Source: Thermoprotei archaeon (GTDB lineage Archaea > Thermoproteota > Thermoprotei_A > Sulfolobales > Ignisphaeraceae). From it: DNA of 7,564 nucleotides. Made by a program: the position numbers and the translations under genes. Below, one piece after another: positions 1-5,770 of the stretch. Under the pieces are notes generated by a model. That model was not told the origin of the DNA. It made no database searches and saw only the letters and a list, made by a program, of their open reading frames with translations. The stretch is taken from the NCBI GenBank assembly GCA_003661775.1, contig QMWT01000048.1, positions 1 to 7,564 on the forward strand, in the 5' to 3' direction. Each line of letters begins with the position of its first letter. The first letter of the stretch is position 1.

Positions 1-142
1 AAGAAAAAGGAAAAGCTGGCTGAAAATAAACGGATTACTTTAAACTGTATGAGTGAATTGAAATTCCAAGCATGATAGTGTCAGCATCGGCTTCAAAGAG
101 AGAAACCATCTTAAATTACATTATGGTTAACTAGCTAGTAAG

Positions 143-151
143 ATTTAAATA
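143..151 (+). promoter_or_regulatory. TATA box of the integrase gene
   Basis: The string ATTTAAATA is centred about 32 nt before the integrase ATG, close to the usual archaeal TATA-to-start-site distance. The transcript would therefore begin within a few bases of the ATG and be leaderless or nearly so. No GGAGG or GGTG lies just upstream of the ATG, which agrees. Immediately upstream is a perfect 10-bp palindrome, ACTAGCTAGT (130-139), where a regulator could sit. Called by eye from motif and spacing. Confidence 0.5.
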
Positions 152-178
152 GCGCCTTTTTAATTCCTCTCTAGCGAT

Positions 179-1501
179 ATGAGGAACAGATTGAGTCTAA
201 AACTTGAATATAAGCGAGATTTGGAGTCAGATGAATTAGAGGAAGACGTTAGAAGGTGGTTGGAGACTAAGAAGAATGAGGGTACACGCAACGTCTATAA
301 GTCAGCCTTTAAGCGTTACCAAGAGTTTACGGGAATGACCGCTGAGGAGTTAAAGCAAGAGATCGATGAGGAGTTCAAGAAACCTCCTACAGAGCGTGGA
401 AGCATAGAGAAACGGTTAAAGAGATGGTATCAGTGGCTGACCAAGGAGAAGGGTCTAAGCGAGAACTTGGGAGCTACCTACATTGGAGCAATCATGAGCT
501 TCTATCGATTCTATAACTACAGAGTGAATCTGAGCATTGGACGAGAACTTAAGCCTTCAAGGAAGCATAGGCGCTATAACTTAACGACTGAGGACATCAG
601 AAAACTTGTGAATCACGCAAAGACACTCAGAGACAGAGCAATAATTCTGACGCTAGCACAAACCGGGATGGACGTATCCACGTTATGCAGTTTGAAAGTG
701 AGAGATGTTTGGAAGGGACTTGAGGAAAATGAAGTGCCTCTGAGACTGAGTCTGACTCGTCGTAAAGAGAATGTGGAATACGACACGTTCCTGCATCCAG
801 AGGCTATCGATGCTATCAGAGCTTATTTGCTAGAGAGGAAGCGCAAATATGGGAAAGTAGAGCTTGATGAACCACTATTTATCAAAGAGGCAGTCAGACC
901 GGGAGCAGGTTTTGGAAAGAACTTCAAACATAACAGAAGGAAGCGAAACAAAATTGAAGCGGTTACTCCCAGCTTGATAGAGAAAGTCTTTCGTCAACTA
1001 GCTGTGGAAACCGGTCTGGTTACAGAAGAAGAGATTAAGCAGAACAGTTGGAATCCAGTTAGACCGCATGCTCTCAGAAGATGGTTCCAAGACACGTTAA
1101 GGCTAGCTGGAGTGAACCAAGAAATAATTGAATACATGGTTGGTCACAAGTTACCGTATAAGGGAGCATACTTCTCCGCAGACGCATTGCAGGCATACAA
1201 GATGAATCTCGACAAATTATCGATCTTCGGCACTCCAGATGAACAGACACGTCTAAAGTTGGAAGCCCTAGATCAGAAACAAAAAGACTTGGAAAAACAA
1301 TATAAGGAGGCGCTCGAAAAGGAAATTCCAAAGCTGGTCGAAGAGAAGATTAGAAACATACTGATCGAATTCGAAGTCATGAAGCAAACGTTTCAACGGA
1401 GAATGGCACAGTTGGAGATGTTACTACCGGGCATAACTGAGATCATGAGGGACGAGCAGAAGACTAGGAAGCTCTTGGAAGCCATAGCACAGATCAAGTG
1501 A
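179..1501 (+). CDS. Archaeal tyrosine recombinase (integrase) with C-terminal coiled coil
   Basis: A 440-residue site-specific recombinase that would insert or excise the element by breaking and rejoining DNA through a tyrosine. The N-terminal SAM-like core-binding domain spans about residues 18-115 and the catalytic domain about 135-350. Visible catalytic positions are K196 in the beta hairpin, the box HALR (H297, R300), H323 in VGHK, and nucleophile candidates Y331 (GAYFS) or, less likely, Y340. The first catalytic arginine, normally in a TGLR-type motif, is replaced by D165 in TGMDVSTL; I have an uncertain memory of similar GMDVSTL motifs in archaeal relatives. Residues about 355-440 form a charged, probably coiled-coil tail beyond the usual end of the family. 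The ATG at 179 is the first start after an in-frame stop at 161-163. The gene has its own TATA box and is transcribed alone. The family is clear; recombination activity is inferred. Confidence 0.92.
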   Translation: MRNRLSLKLEYKRDLESDELEEDVRRWLETKKNEGTRNVYKSAFKRYQEFTGMTAEELKQEIDEEFKKPPTERGSIEKRLKRWYQWLTKEKGLSENLGATYIGAIMSFYRFYNYRVNLSIGRELKPSRKHRRYNLTTEDIRKLVNHAKTLRDRAIILTLAQTGMDVSTLCSLKVRDVWKGLEENEVPLRLSLTRRKENVEYDTFLHPEAIDAIRAYLLERKRKYGKVELDEPLFIKEAVRPGAGFGKNFKHNRRKRNKIEAVTPSLIEKVFRQLAVETGLVTEEEIKQNSWNPVRPHALRRWFQDTLRLAGVNQEIIEYMVGHKLPYKGAYFSADALQAYKMNLDKLSIFGTPDEQTRLKLEALDQKQKDLEKQYKEALEKEIPKLVEEKIRNILIEFEVMKQTFQRRMAQLEMLLPGITEIMRDEQKTRKLLEAIAQIK

Positions 1502-1860
1502 GTCCCTATATTTTTCTCAGAAGTTCATCTAGGCGAACCAATTACAAAATAGCTAGTCTTTTCCTCGCTTTTCCAGATAAACACTTTCCCATAAAACCAG
1601 ATATTGCTAACCTGTGTCTCAGAACGTAGGTTTAACAGGTTTAGTTAAAAAGATTCATTGGAGTAGTTGATTGTGAAGAGACTACTTATTCCCGCAAACA
1701 GACAAGAGAAGACAAGGAAACTCTCGGAGGCCATAACAAAGATTAGGTGAAGGTGAACCCTCGTCTTAAAACTGTAACCAAATATTCTCTCGATTGAAGC
1801 ATGCTATGAAATTTAATCTGTAGAAAAAATTTTAGATGTAAAAGTCCTTATTTGTGATCG
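1502..1860. other. Spacer after the integrase, mostly without genes
   Basis: A 359-nt stretch with no intact gene. A T-rich run at 1510-1517 just after the integrase stop could end its transcript, as archaeal termination often occurs at T tracts. The second half contains the integrase 3'-end remnant described separately. The string TAGCTAGT at 1550-1557 also occurs before the integrase (132-139), but eight bases are too few to call an attachment site. AT-rich strings at 1810-1817 and 1826-1834 are candidate TATA elements for the gene starting at 1870; I cannot choose between them. Confidence 0.5.
1676..1750 (+). pseudogene. Remnant copy of an integrase gene 3' end
   Basis: The frame ending in TGA at 1748-1750 reads EKTRKLSEAITKIR and then stop. 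The intact integrase ends QKTRKLLEAIAQIK and then stop. Over the last 45 nt (1706-1750 against 1457-1501) the two copies differ at 9 positions, four of them synonymous, so they descend from a common coding sequence. Further upstream the match continues weakly (RLLIPA against MLLPGI) with a deletion of a few codons, then is lost. An in-frame TAG at 1664-1666 and the lack of a start show it is not a gene. It is probably the tail of an older, related integrase whose body was deleted, or a product of duplication at the integrase end. Confidence 0.7.
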
Positions 1861-1869
1861 GTGAAAATC

Positions 1870-2337
1870 ATGCTTGAGTGGATTCTCATTTTCCTACTCT
1901 TGATAATACTGATTGCTTTGTTCATTAAGTATTCTAGGTTAAAAGGGGCTGTGGAGAGTAGGGCGATGGAGCTTTTTAATTTATGGAAAGTGAAGGAAGA
2001 ACAGGCTATAAGGGAAGATGCTATTAGGCGTTCTCTTTCGACCATAATTGGCAGAGTTGGTGAACATATTGCTCCTGTATTGGTTTTTTCGAATTATGGG
2101 ATAAATCCTAAAGACTTACGCTTTATAGGTACGCCTATAGATTACATAGGGTTTAAGGGACTGTCTGACGGGAAACTTGAAGAAATCGTTTTCTTAGAGG
2201 TAAAAAGTGGAAAAACAGAGAGGTTAACAGAAAGGGAAAAACAAGTGAAGGAAATTATAGATTCCAAAAAGGTTAGATGGGTCTTCGTACACCTACCGAA
2301 AGAGATGGAAAAATTCAAAGAAACAATAACTAAATGA
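1870..2337 (+). CDS. Membrane-anchored endonuclease-like protein related to archaeal Holliday junction resolvases
   Basis: A 155-residue protein. Residues 2-20 are a strongly hydrophobic membrane helix, followed by a charged helical linker (about 25-60) and a C-terminal domain of the PD-(D/E)XK nuclease fold. The core is seen as VGEHIAP (E65), then GTPIDYIGFKG (D91), then FLEVKSGKT (E110, K112), matching the metal-binding Asp, Glu and Lys of the fold. It fits the archaeal family annotated as Holliday-junction-resolvase-related endonuclease (Pfam Endonuc_Holl). Fold and catalytic residues are visible; the DNA substrate and any activity are not established for the family as far as I know. A GTG at 1861 is in frame, but GGTGA at 1860-1864 makes a good ribosome site five bases before the ATG at 1870, so that start is preferred. 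It stands alone and converges with the helicase gene; it could be element-borne or a host gene beside the insertion. Confidence 0.82.
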   Translation: MLEWILIFLLLIILIALFIKYSRLKGAVESRAMELFNLWKVKEEQAIREDAIRRSLSTIIGRVGEHIAPVLVFSNYGINPKDLRFIGTPIDYIGFKGLSDGKLEEIVFLEVKSGKTERLTEREKQVKEIIDSKKVRWVFVHLPKEMEKFKETITK

Positions 2338-2340
2338 TAA

Positions 2341-2369
2341 GGAAGAAGATAATTAGACATCTCGCTTCC
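2341..2369. terminator. Imperfect hairpin between convergent genes
   Basis: In the 37-nt gap between two convergent stop codons, GGAAG (2341-2345) and AGAT (2347-2350) can pair with ATCT (2359-2362) and CTTCC (2365-2369). This gives a nine-pair stem with a small internal bulge and an eight-base loop. Being nearly symmetrical it could act on both strands. Archaeal termination does not require hairpins and there is no long T tract, so the function is a guess from position. Confidence 0.35.
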
Positions 2370-2374
2370 GCCAG

Positions 2375-3724
2375 TTATTGAAACCTTTGCTTGGCTTTGT
2401 CCTCAATTTTAGCCTTATCAAGATAAACGAAAACCCCTTCCGGCTTATTATAAAAGCGTCTCACTATGCCAAGATTGATAAGCGCAGACTTTACCTTCTG
2501 CCAGCTAACCCTGAAGCCGGGAAACTTCAGGCTGACAGCATCAGTAATGTTTTTCAAGTAGTCTCCGCAAGGCGTTTCATCTGTAAGGGTTAAAACGTGC
2601 CTTAGCACCTCGTTTTCGACTTCAACCATGAAATCGCTTGGGGAGTTTTTAAGTGCATATTCTTCCGCAAAGCTTAGGAGTTCTGCAAATTTTTCTGGTA
2701 AAAACACTTTGCAAATTGCAAGCAGAGGCCTCCAGTAGTCAAAGGATCTGCCATAAAGTTTGTTTGTCTGCTCGACACTGCTGTAGGCAGCCTTAACTTC
2801 TTCACAGTATTCGAGGGTGCAGAGAATTAAGTTCTGACGTAACTCGCTCAGTCCGGGACTTTTTGTGATGTAAAGCCTCCGCTCGGTATAAGTTCGCTGT
2901 AAATGTGGAGGAGGCTTCGTTGTTATGATCTGTATGGCTTTCGGGAGAAACGGGACTTCTTCCCTTACGGCCAACGCTACGGGCGTATAGCAATGGTAAA
3001 ACTTTGGCTCTTGTTTTTCTCCTGTGCATCTAGAGACGTACCCACCAGGTTCAGTGCATGCTTCGCAGAGATCTAACAGGTCAGGTCGTTCGCTAATTTT
3101 CTGCACGTCAAACAGAAATGTAGGGCGTAATGATTCAGCAGTCCTAAATAAGGGTGCTTCTCGTAAGGCTAAGCTTCTGCCAATGGGACATCGCACAATG
3201 TGTTTTAAAAGCTCAAGTAGTGTTGTTTTCCCACTCTCCCTTTCTCCCTGAAGCACAAGTATTGGAAAATGATCGAAGATGACGTAGAGATAAGTCCCGA
3301 TAGCCCAGCAAGCGATCAGGGGATAAACACGTGGGTCTTCATGGTAATAGAAAAGTCTCAGTGCTCCGAGTATATCTGAACTAACCTTTTTCCTTAATTC
3401 TTCCACCGAATAGAGCTTATTTTTCCTCGTCCTAAATGCATTAACGAAATCTAAAACCCAGCTTTCGTCCTGCGGTACATACTGTACTTTTTTCAAGATT
3501 CTGACTTTAGACTCTTCTCCTTTTATTTCGACAACGCTAAAATCAACGTTAAATTCGTGATTGCGTGTCAAAATCACTTTAGACTCCCTGTTGCCCTGTA
3601 CAAAGATACCTAAGAGAAGTCCGAAATCTTCACTGTAATCAATTGATGGATGCAACTCTTGGTTAACAGTCCATTTAATCTCTGTCTCGCTCATCCTCCA
3701 AATCCCCCAAATCAGCCAAATCAT
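2375..3724 (-). CDS. P-loop ATPase, probable replicative helicase of a mobile element
   Basis: A 449-residue protein resembling the AAA+/superfamily 3-like helicase proteins of archaeal plasmids and viruses, where they are thought to unwind DNA at the element's origin. Walker A is GERESGKT (residues 160-167). Walker B is FLFD (203-206), followed by VQ where relatives usually have Glu. A sensor-1-like stretch (YTPVALAVREEVPF) and an arginine-rich turn (TERRLYIT) follow. The last 80 residues look like a winged helix-turn-helix for DNA binding. The N-terminal 120 residues are unrecognised and no primase motif is seen. The ATG at 3724 has GGAGG ending five bases upstream. A TTG at 3736 and an ATG at 3694 are also possible; the first 11 residues are the repeat-derived MIWLIWGIWRM, so the start is not certain. 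It has its own promoter, divergent from the RHH operon. The ATPase fold is secure; helicase activity is inferred. Confidence 0.78.
   Translation of the reverse strand: MIWLIWGIWRMSETEIKWTVNQELHPSIDYSEDFGLLLGIFVQGNRESKVILTRNHEFNVDFSVVEIKGEESKVRILKKVQYVPQDESWVLDFVNAFRTRKNKLYSVEELRKKVSSDILGALRLFYYHEDPRVYPLIACWAIGTYLYVIFDHFPILVLQGERESGKTTLLELLKHIVRCPIGRSLALREAPLFRTAESLRPTFLFDVQKISERPDLLDLCEACTEPGGYVSRCTGEKQEPKFYHCYTPVALAVREEVPFLPKAIQIITTKPPPHLQRTYTERRLYITKSPGLSELRQNLILCTLEYCEEVKAAYSSVEQTNKLYGRSFDYWRPLLAICKVFLPEKFAELLSFAEEYALKNSPSDFMVEVENEVLRHVLTLTDETPCGDYLKNITDAVSLKFPGFRVSWQKVKSALINLGIVRRFYNKPEGVFVYLDKAKIEDKAKQRFQ
3695..3721 (-). repeat. Three tandem 9-bp units at the start of the helicase gene
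   Basis: On the minus strand the bases directly after the ATG at 3724 are ATTTGGCTG, ATTTGGGGG and ATTTGGAGG, then a second ATG at 3694. This encodes three Ile-Trp-X tripeptides, unusual at the start of a soluble ATPase. The units may be a slippage expansion, and two of them carry ribosome-site-like purine runs. If translation really starts at 3694 the repeat is leader sequence. Confidence 0.7.
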
Positions 3725-3744
3725 AGCCCCCTCCAACGCGCGCT

Positions 3745-3768
3745 GTTTTACACACGTTTAAAGAAAAG
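3745..3768 (-). promoter_or_regulatory. Operator-like site in the helicase leader, copy 1
   Basis: On the minus strand this holds TTTTCTTTAA, three bases, then TGTGTAAAA. The same two blocks, separated by two bases, occur in the other orientation at 3878-3900 beside the RHH gene. The site lies just downstream of the TATA box, over the expected transcription start, where a bound protein would block initiation. The RHH protein encoded next door is the natural candidate ligand. Confidence 0.55.
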
Positions 3769-3772
3769 AAGC

Positions 3773-3783
3773 TATATTTAAAG
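3773..3783 (-). promoter_or_regulatory. TATA box of the helicase gene
   Basis: On the minus strand the sequence reads CTTTAAATATA. Transcription would begin about 25 bases on, near 3752, giving a leader of roughly 28 nt that contains the GGAGG ribosome site at 3734-3730. Position and sequence fit an archaeal promoter and match the TATA box of the divergent RHH gene. Confidence 0.55.
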
Positions 3784-3830
3784 TTTTTTCATGGAATAAA
3801 GCAATTTTTAGGTGTAATAATCAGTTTATA

Positions 3831-3850
3831 TTTGTTACTTTTTGTTACTT
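3831..3850. repeat. Perfect 10-bp tandem repeat in the divergent control region
   Basis: TTTGTTACTT occurs twice in a row with no mismatch. It lies in the AT-rich segment between the two divergent promoters, about 10 bases ahead of the TATA box of the RHH gene. Two adjacent copies spaced about one helical turn apart suit a dimeric binding protein. The place, beside a helicase gene, also suits part of a replication origin. Function is not shown. Confidence 0.6.
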
Positions 3851-3861
3851 TTGGAAAAACA

Positions 3862-3870
3862 CTTTAATAT
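3862..3870 (+). promoter_or_regulatory. TATA box of the RHH operon
   Basis: CTTTAATAT is centred about 24 bases before the ATG at 3890, so the message is expected to be leaderless. This argues against the longer reading frame that could start at a TTG at 3842, which lies upstream of the promoter. Confidence 0.55.
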
Positions 3871-3877
3871 CGGCCTG

Positions 3878-3900
3878 TTTTTCTTTAACATGTGTAAAAG
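3878..3900 (+). promoter_or_regulatory. Operator-like site over the RHH gene start, copy 2
   Basis: This holds TTTTCTTTAA, two bases, then TGTGTAAAA, overlapping the ATG at 3890. It repeats in inverted orientation the site in the helicase leader. Its centre, around ACATGTGT, is itself a rough palindrome, as expected for sites bound by dimers of ribbon-helix-helix proteins. Autorepression is inferred from position. Confidence 0.55.
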
Positions 3901-4204
3901 GGGGTGTGTCAAGGCGTTGGAAGAAGAGAAGGACGGCTTCATAGCATTTCGTATACCACAAAAATATCAAGAACGTTTACGGGAAATCGCTAAAAGCTCG
4001 GGCAGAAGTGTAAGTGCACTCATGAGAGACATTGTAGTTCAGTTGCTCAACGAAGAGAGTCAGAAGCAAGAAAACCAGCGGTGGCAACCGGCCGTATTTT
4101 GGGTAAAAAGGATTGGTCAATTACTCCAAGAAGTTCAGGCAAGAATGATCATTTTGCAGGAAACACTCTTGCAGATACGTGATCAACTCAATGGAGGCCA
4201 ATAA
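3890..4204 (+). CDS. Ribbon-helix-helix (Arc/CopG-like) transcriptional regulator with C-terminal coiled coil
   Basis: A 104-residue DNA-binding protein. Residues about 15-54 show the ribbon-helix-helix pattern: a strand with alternating residues (GFIAFRIP), a first helix (about 24-36), a turn at SSGRS, and a second helix (VSALMRDIVVQLL). The strand would pair between two subunits and enter the DNA major groove. Residues about 70-102 form an amphipathic helix, probably an oligomerisation coiled coil, beyond the minimal 45-60-residue members. The ATG at 3890 is chosen because a TATA box lies 24 bases upstream; a TTG at 3917 behind GGGGGTGT is an alternative. It is the first gene of a rightward operon and overlaps an operator-like site repeated at the helicase promoter. 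It probably represses both units, like copy-number regulators of plasmids. The fold is confident; the targets are inferred. Confidence 0.83.
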   Translation: MCKRGCVKALEEEKDGFIAFRIPQKYQERLREIAKSSGRSVSALMRDIVVQLLNEESQKQENQRWQPAVFWVKRIGQLLQEVQARMIILQETLLQIRDQLNGGQ

Positions 4205-4205
4205 C

Positions 4206-5252
4206 ATGAGTGAATCAGACGATCAGGAGCAGAACGGACAGGAACAGACAAAACGGACAGGACAGACAATCAATCAAAACAGACAAACAGTGAAAATCAG
4301 TGATATACAGACTAAAACTGACTCTGACCTATCTGATACTGTCAAACCTGTTCATCAGTGTCCTGAATGTGGGAAAACGTTTGATAACCCTCGATCCTTG
4401 TCAATGCACAGACTCAGAAAGCATGGTGTCAAGCCTGATTTCCTCGATAGTGGGAAGAGGGAGTCCCCAAAGAGACCTTCTAGGGAGAGTAAGCCTCAAT
4501 ATATATCACCAATCGGAGAGACAGGAGTTCCCGATGCATTAACCCTTCTACGCAACCAGCTGATACTTTACGGTGTCCCGTCAAAAGATGCAGACGCCGT
4601 TGCAGACTACATGAAAAGCTATAACGTTGACGACCTGTTTGCTTTAAGTCGTGCTCTAGACGACATTGGGATGCCTCGTAACCGTAAGAGAATGTTCTTG
4701 CAGAGTTGGATAAACGCACGTGATATTCCCGTAGACAGAAAACTTGCTGAACGCTTAGGTCTTATTGAGCCTAGCTATCCAGATTGGAGACACACGTTTC
4801 ATTATGGGTACTACGATGAGCCTTCTGAACGTAAGCAATTCTCTGAAATGCCCGCACTAGTTAATGCTATCGCAAACCTAATTAAGAGTTTACGGAATGA
4901 GGCTCCCCCTCCACCGAATACAGTAGATCCACTAGTAACCTCACTTCAAGAACAAGTCATTGACCTTCGCAAACAGCTAGAACAAGAAAAGGAAAAGCGA
5001 CTACTCGACACGCTTGAAAACCTAAAAAACGAGGTTAGAGAAATAAAGAACAGCCAGTCGAGAATTGCGAACCAATTTTCTGTTTGGGAAGCAGGAATCC
5101 GAGAATTAGCTTCCATAATTAAAGAATACTTCAACTTAGGTAAGGTTGCTCTTATGTCTTCTAAGGAGAAACCTCAAATCAAAGAAAGGGTGGGAGAGTC
5201 GGGTACGATTTTGAAATATATCCCGCAAGAACTTATTGAGGAGGCTGCCTAA
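4206..5252 (+). CDS. C2H2 zinc-finger protein with long coiled coil, function unknown
   Basis: A 348-residue protein of unrecognised family. Residues 1-48 are polar, rich in Gln, Thr and Asp, and probably disordered. Residues 52-73 are one classical C2H2 zinc finger (C52, C55, H68, H73), a type common in archaeal virus and plasmid proteins and usually DNA-binding. Residues about 105-185 are a compact helical domain with no family I recognise. After a Pro-rich break (APPPPN) comes a coiled coil at about 243-290. GGAGG at 4193-4197 lies eight bases before the ATG at 4206, one base after the RHH stop; in-frame starts at 4179 (GTG) and 4191 (ATG) would overlap the RHH gene and lack such a site. 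Its stop overlaps the next start (TAATG), indicating coupled translation. A role in binding element DNA, such as replication accessory, partition or transcription, is inference only. Confidence 0.8.
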   Translation: MSESDDQEQNGQEQTKRTGQTINQNRQTVKISDIQTKTDSDLSDTVKPVHQCPECGKTFDNPRSLSMHRLRKHGVKPDFLDSGKRESPKRPSRESKPQYISPIGETGVPDALTLLRNQLILYGVPSKDADAVADYMKSYNVDDLFALSRALDDIGMPRNRKRMFLQSWINARDIPVDRKLAERLGLIEPSYPDWRHTFHYGYYDEPSERKQFSEMPALVNAIANLIKSLRNEAPPPPNTVDPLVTSLQEQVIDLRKQLEQEKEKRLLDTLENLKNEVREIKNSQSRIANQFSVWEAGIRELASIIKEYFNLGKVALMSSKEKPQIKERVGESGTILKYIPQELIEEAA

Positions 5253-5758
5253 TGAGTGAAGAAGTAAGAGATGCCCTTAAGAAAGCGACTAGAGTCCTAT
5301 GGGATGTTAGAGAAGCAATGGGATTTCCAGTCTTGAGAAGACCTTTGCTAGAATTGACCTCCCAACTTAAAATGCCTCACTATCACGGTTCTTGTTTTCA
5401 GATGACTGAAGAGCCAGTGGCTGAAGTGGTGGGTGGGGAAGAGACCACTGATGATGGTATCACCACGATGACGCCCCGCCCACAAATCGTTTACGTGAAA
5501 GAAAGCCGTCCCATGCAGACACCGGTTATAGATGAAGTGAGAAGACTAGTTCAAACAAAAGCGCTAAGGAAAACAGTAGCAAACCTTCTCCGAGAAAGGT
5601 TCCCAGAAGAATCCAAAGAGAAGACTGAGATTGTGACTTGCAAAGAGTGCGGTAAGCAATGGCCTAAATCTGAGTCAATGAAATATTGTCCTGCATGTGG
5701 AGCTAGCCTAGAAGAGAAACCTCGTTACTTCGGTAGACGTGCACGTGTAACGCTTTAG
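5252..5758 (+). CDS. Zinc-ribbon protein of unknown function
   Basis: A 168-residue protein that I do not recognise as a whole. The C-terminal part has a clear zinc ribbon, C130-x2-C133 and C146-x2-C149 with 12 residues between, followed by a basic tail ending GRRARVTL. The first 45 residues are predicted helical, residues 50-80 are low in order, and residues about 92-118 look like a basic amphipathic helix. The start is firm: GAGGAGG at 5238-5244 lies seven bases before an ATG that overlaps the preceding stop by one base. Such coupling usually means the products are needed together. The zinc ribbon suggests contact with nucleic acid or with transcription or replication proteins, but no activity can be assigned. 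Confidence 0.75.
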   Translation: MSEEVRDALKKATRVLWDVREAMGFPVLRRPLLELTSQLKMPHYHGSCFQMTEEPVAEVVGGEETTDDGITTMTPRPQIVYVKESRPMQTPVIDEVRRLVQTKALRKTVANLLRERFPEESKEKTEIVTCKECGKQWPKSESMKYCPACGASLEEKPRYFGRRARVTL

Positions 5759-5770
5759 GAGGCAAGTGAA

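Noticed and set aside
1..75. Open frame at the left edge ending in TGA (tail KLAENKRITLNCMSELKFQA)
   Set aside because: Only 24 codons are visible and no family is recognisable; it may be the end of a gene to the left, but nothing supports it beyond an open frame.
1..178. tRNA gene or tRNA-end attachment site at the left of the integrase
   Set aside because: No T-arm consensus or cloverleaf pairing could be found here or near the right end, and no long direct repeat links the two sides.
2802..3251. Open frames on both strands inside the helicase gene
   Set aside because: Their translations have no domain features and they overlap the gene encoding a clear P-loop ATPase.
3842..3889. Longer RHH protein from a TTG at 3842
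   Set aside because: The added residues would be encoded upstream of and across the TATA box at 3862-3870, and show no resemblance to RHH proteins.
4233..4290. CRISPR-like array
   Set aside because: The repeats are too short, spacing is not regular, and they lie inside a coding region.
4300..4719. Alternative frames over the C2H2 gene on both strands
   Set aside because: The zinc finger, coiled coil, ribosome site and coupling to neighbours all support the main frame; the others show no recognisable features.
3890..5758. Toxin-antitoxin system (RHH antitoxin with downstream toxin)
   Set aside because: RHH proteins often are antitoxins, but the following genes are zinc-finger and zinc-ribbon proteins without any RelE, PIN, MazF or similar motif.
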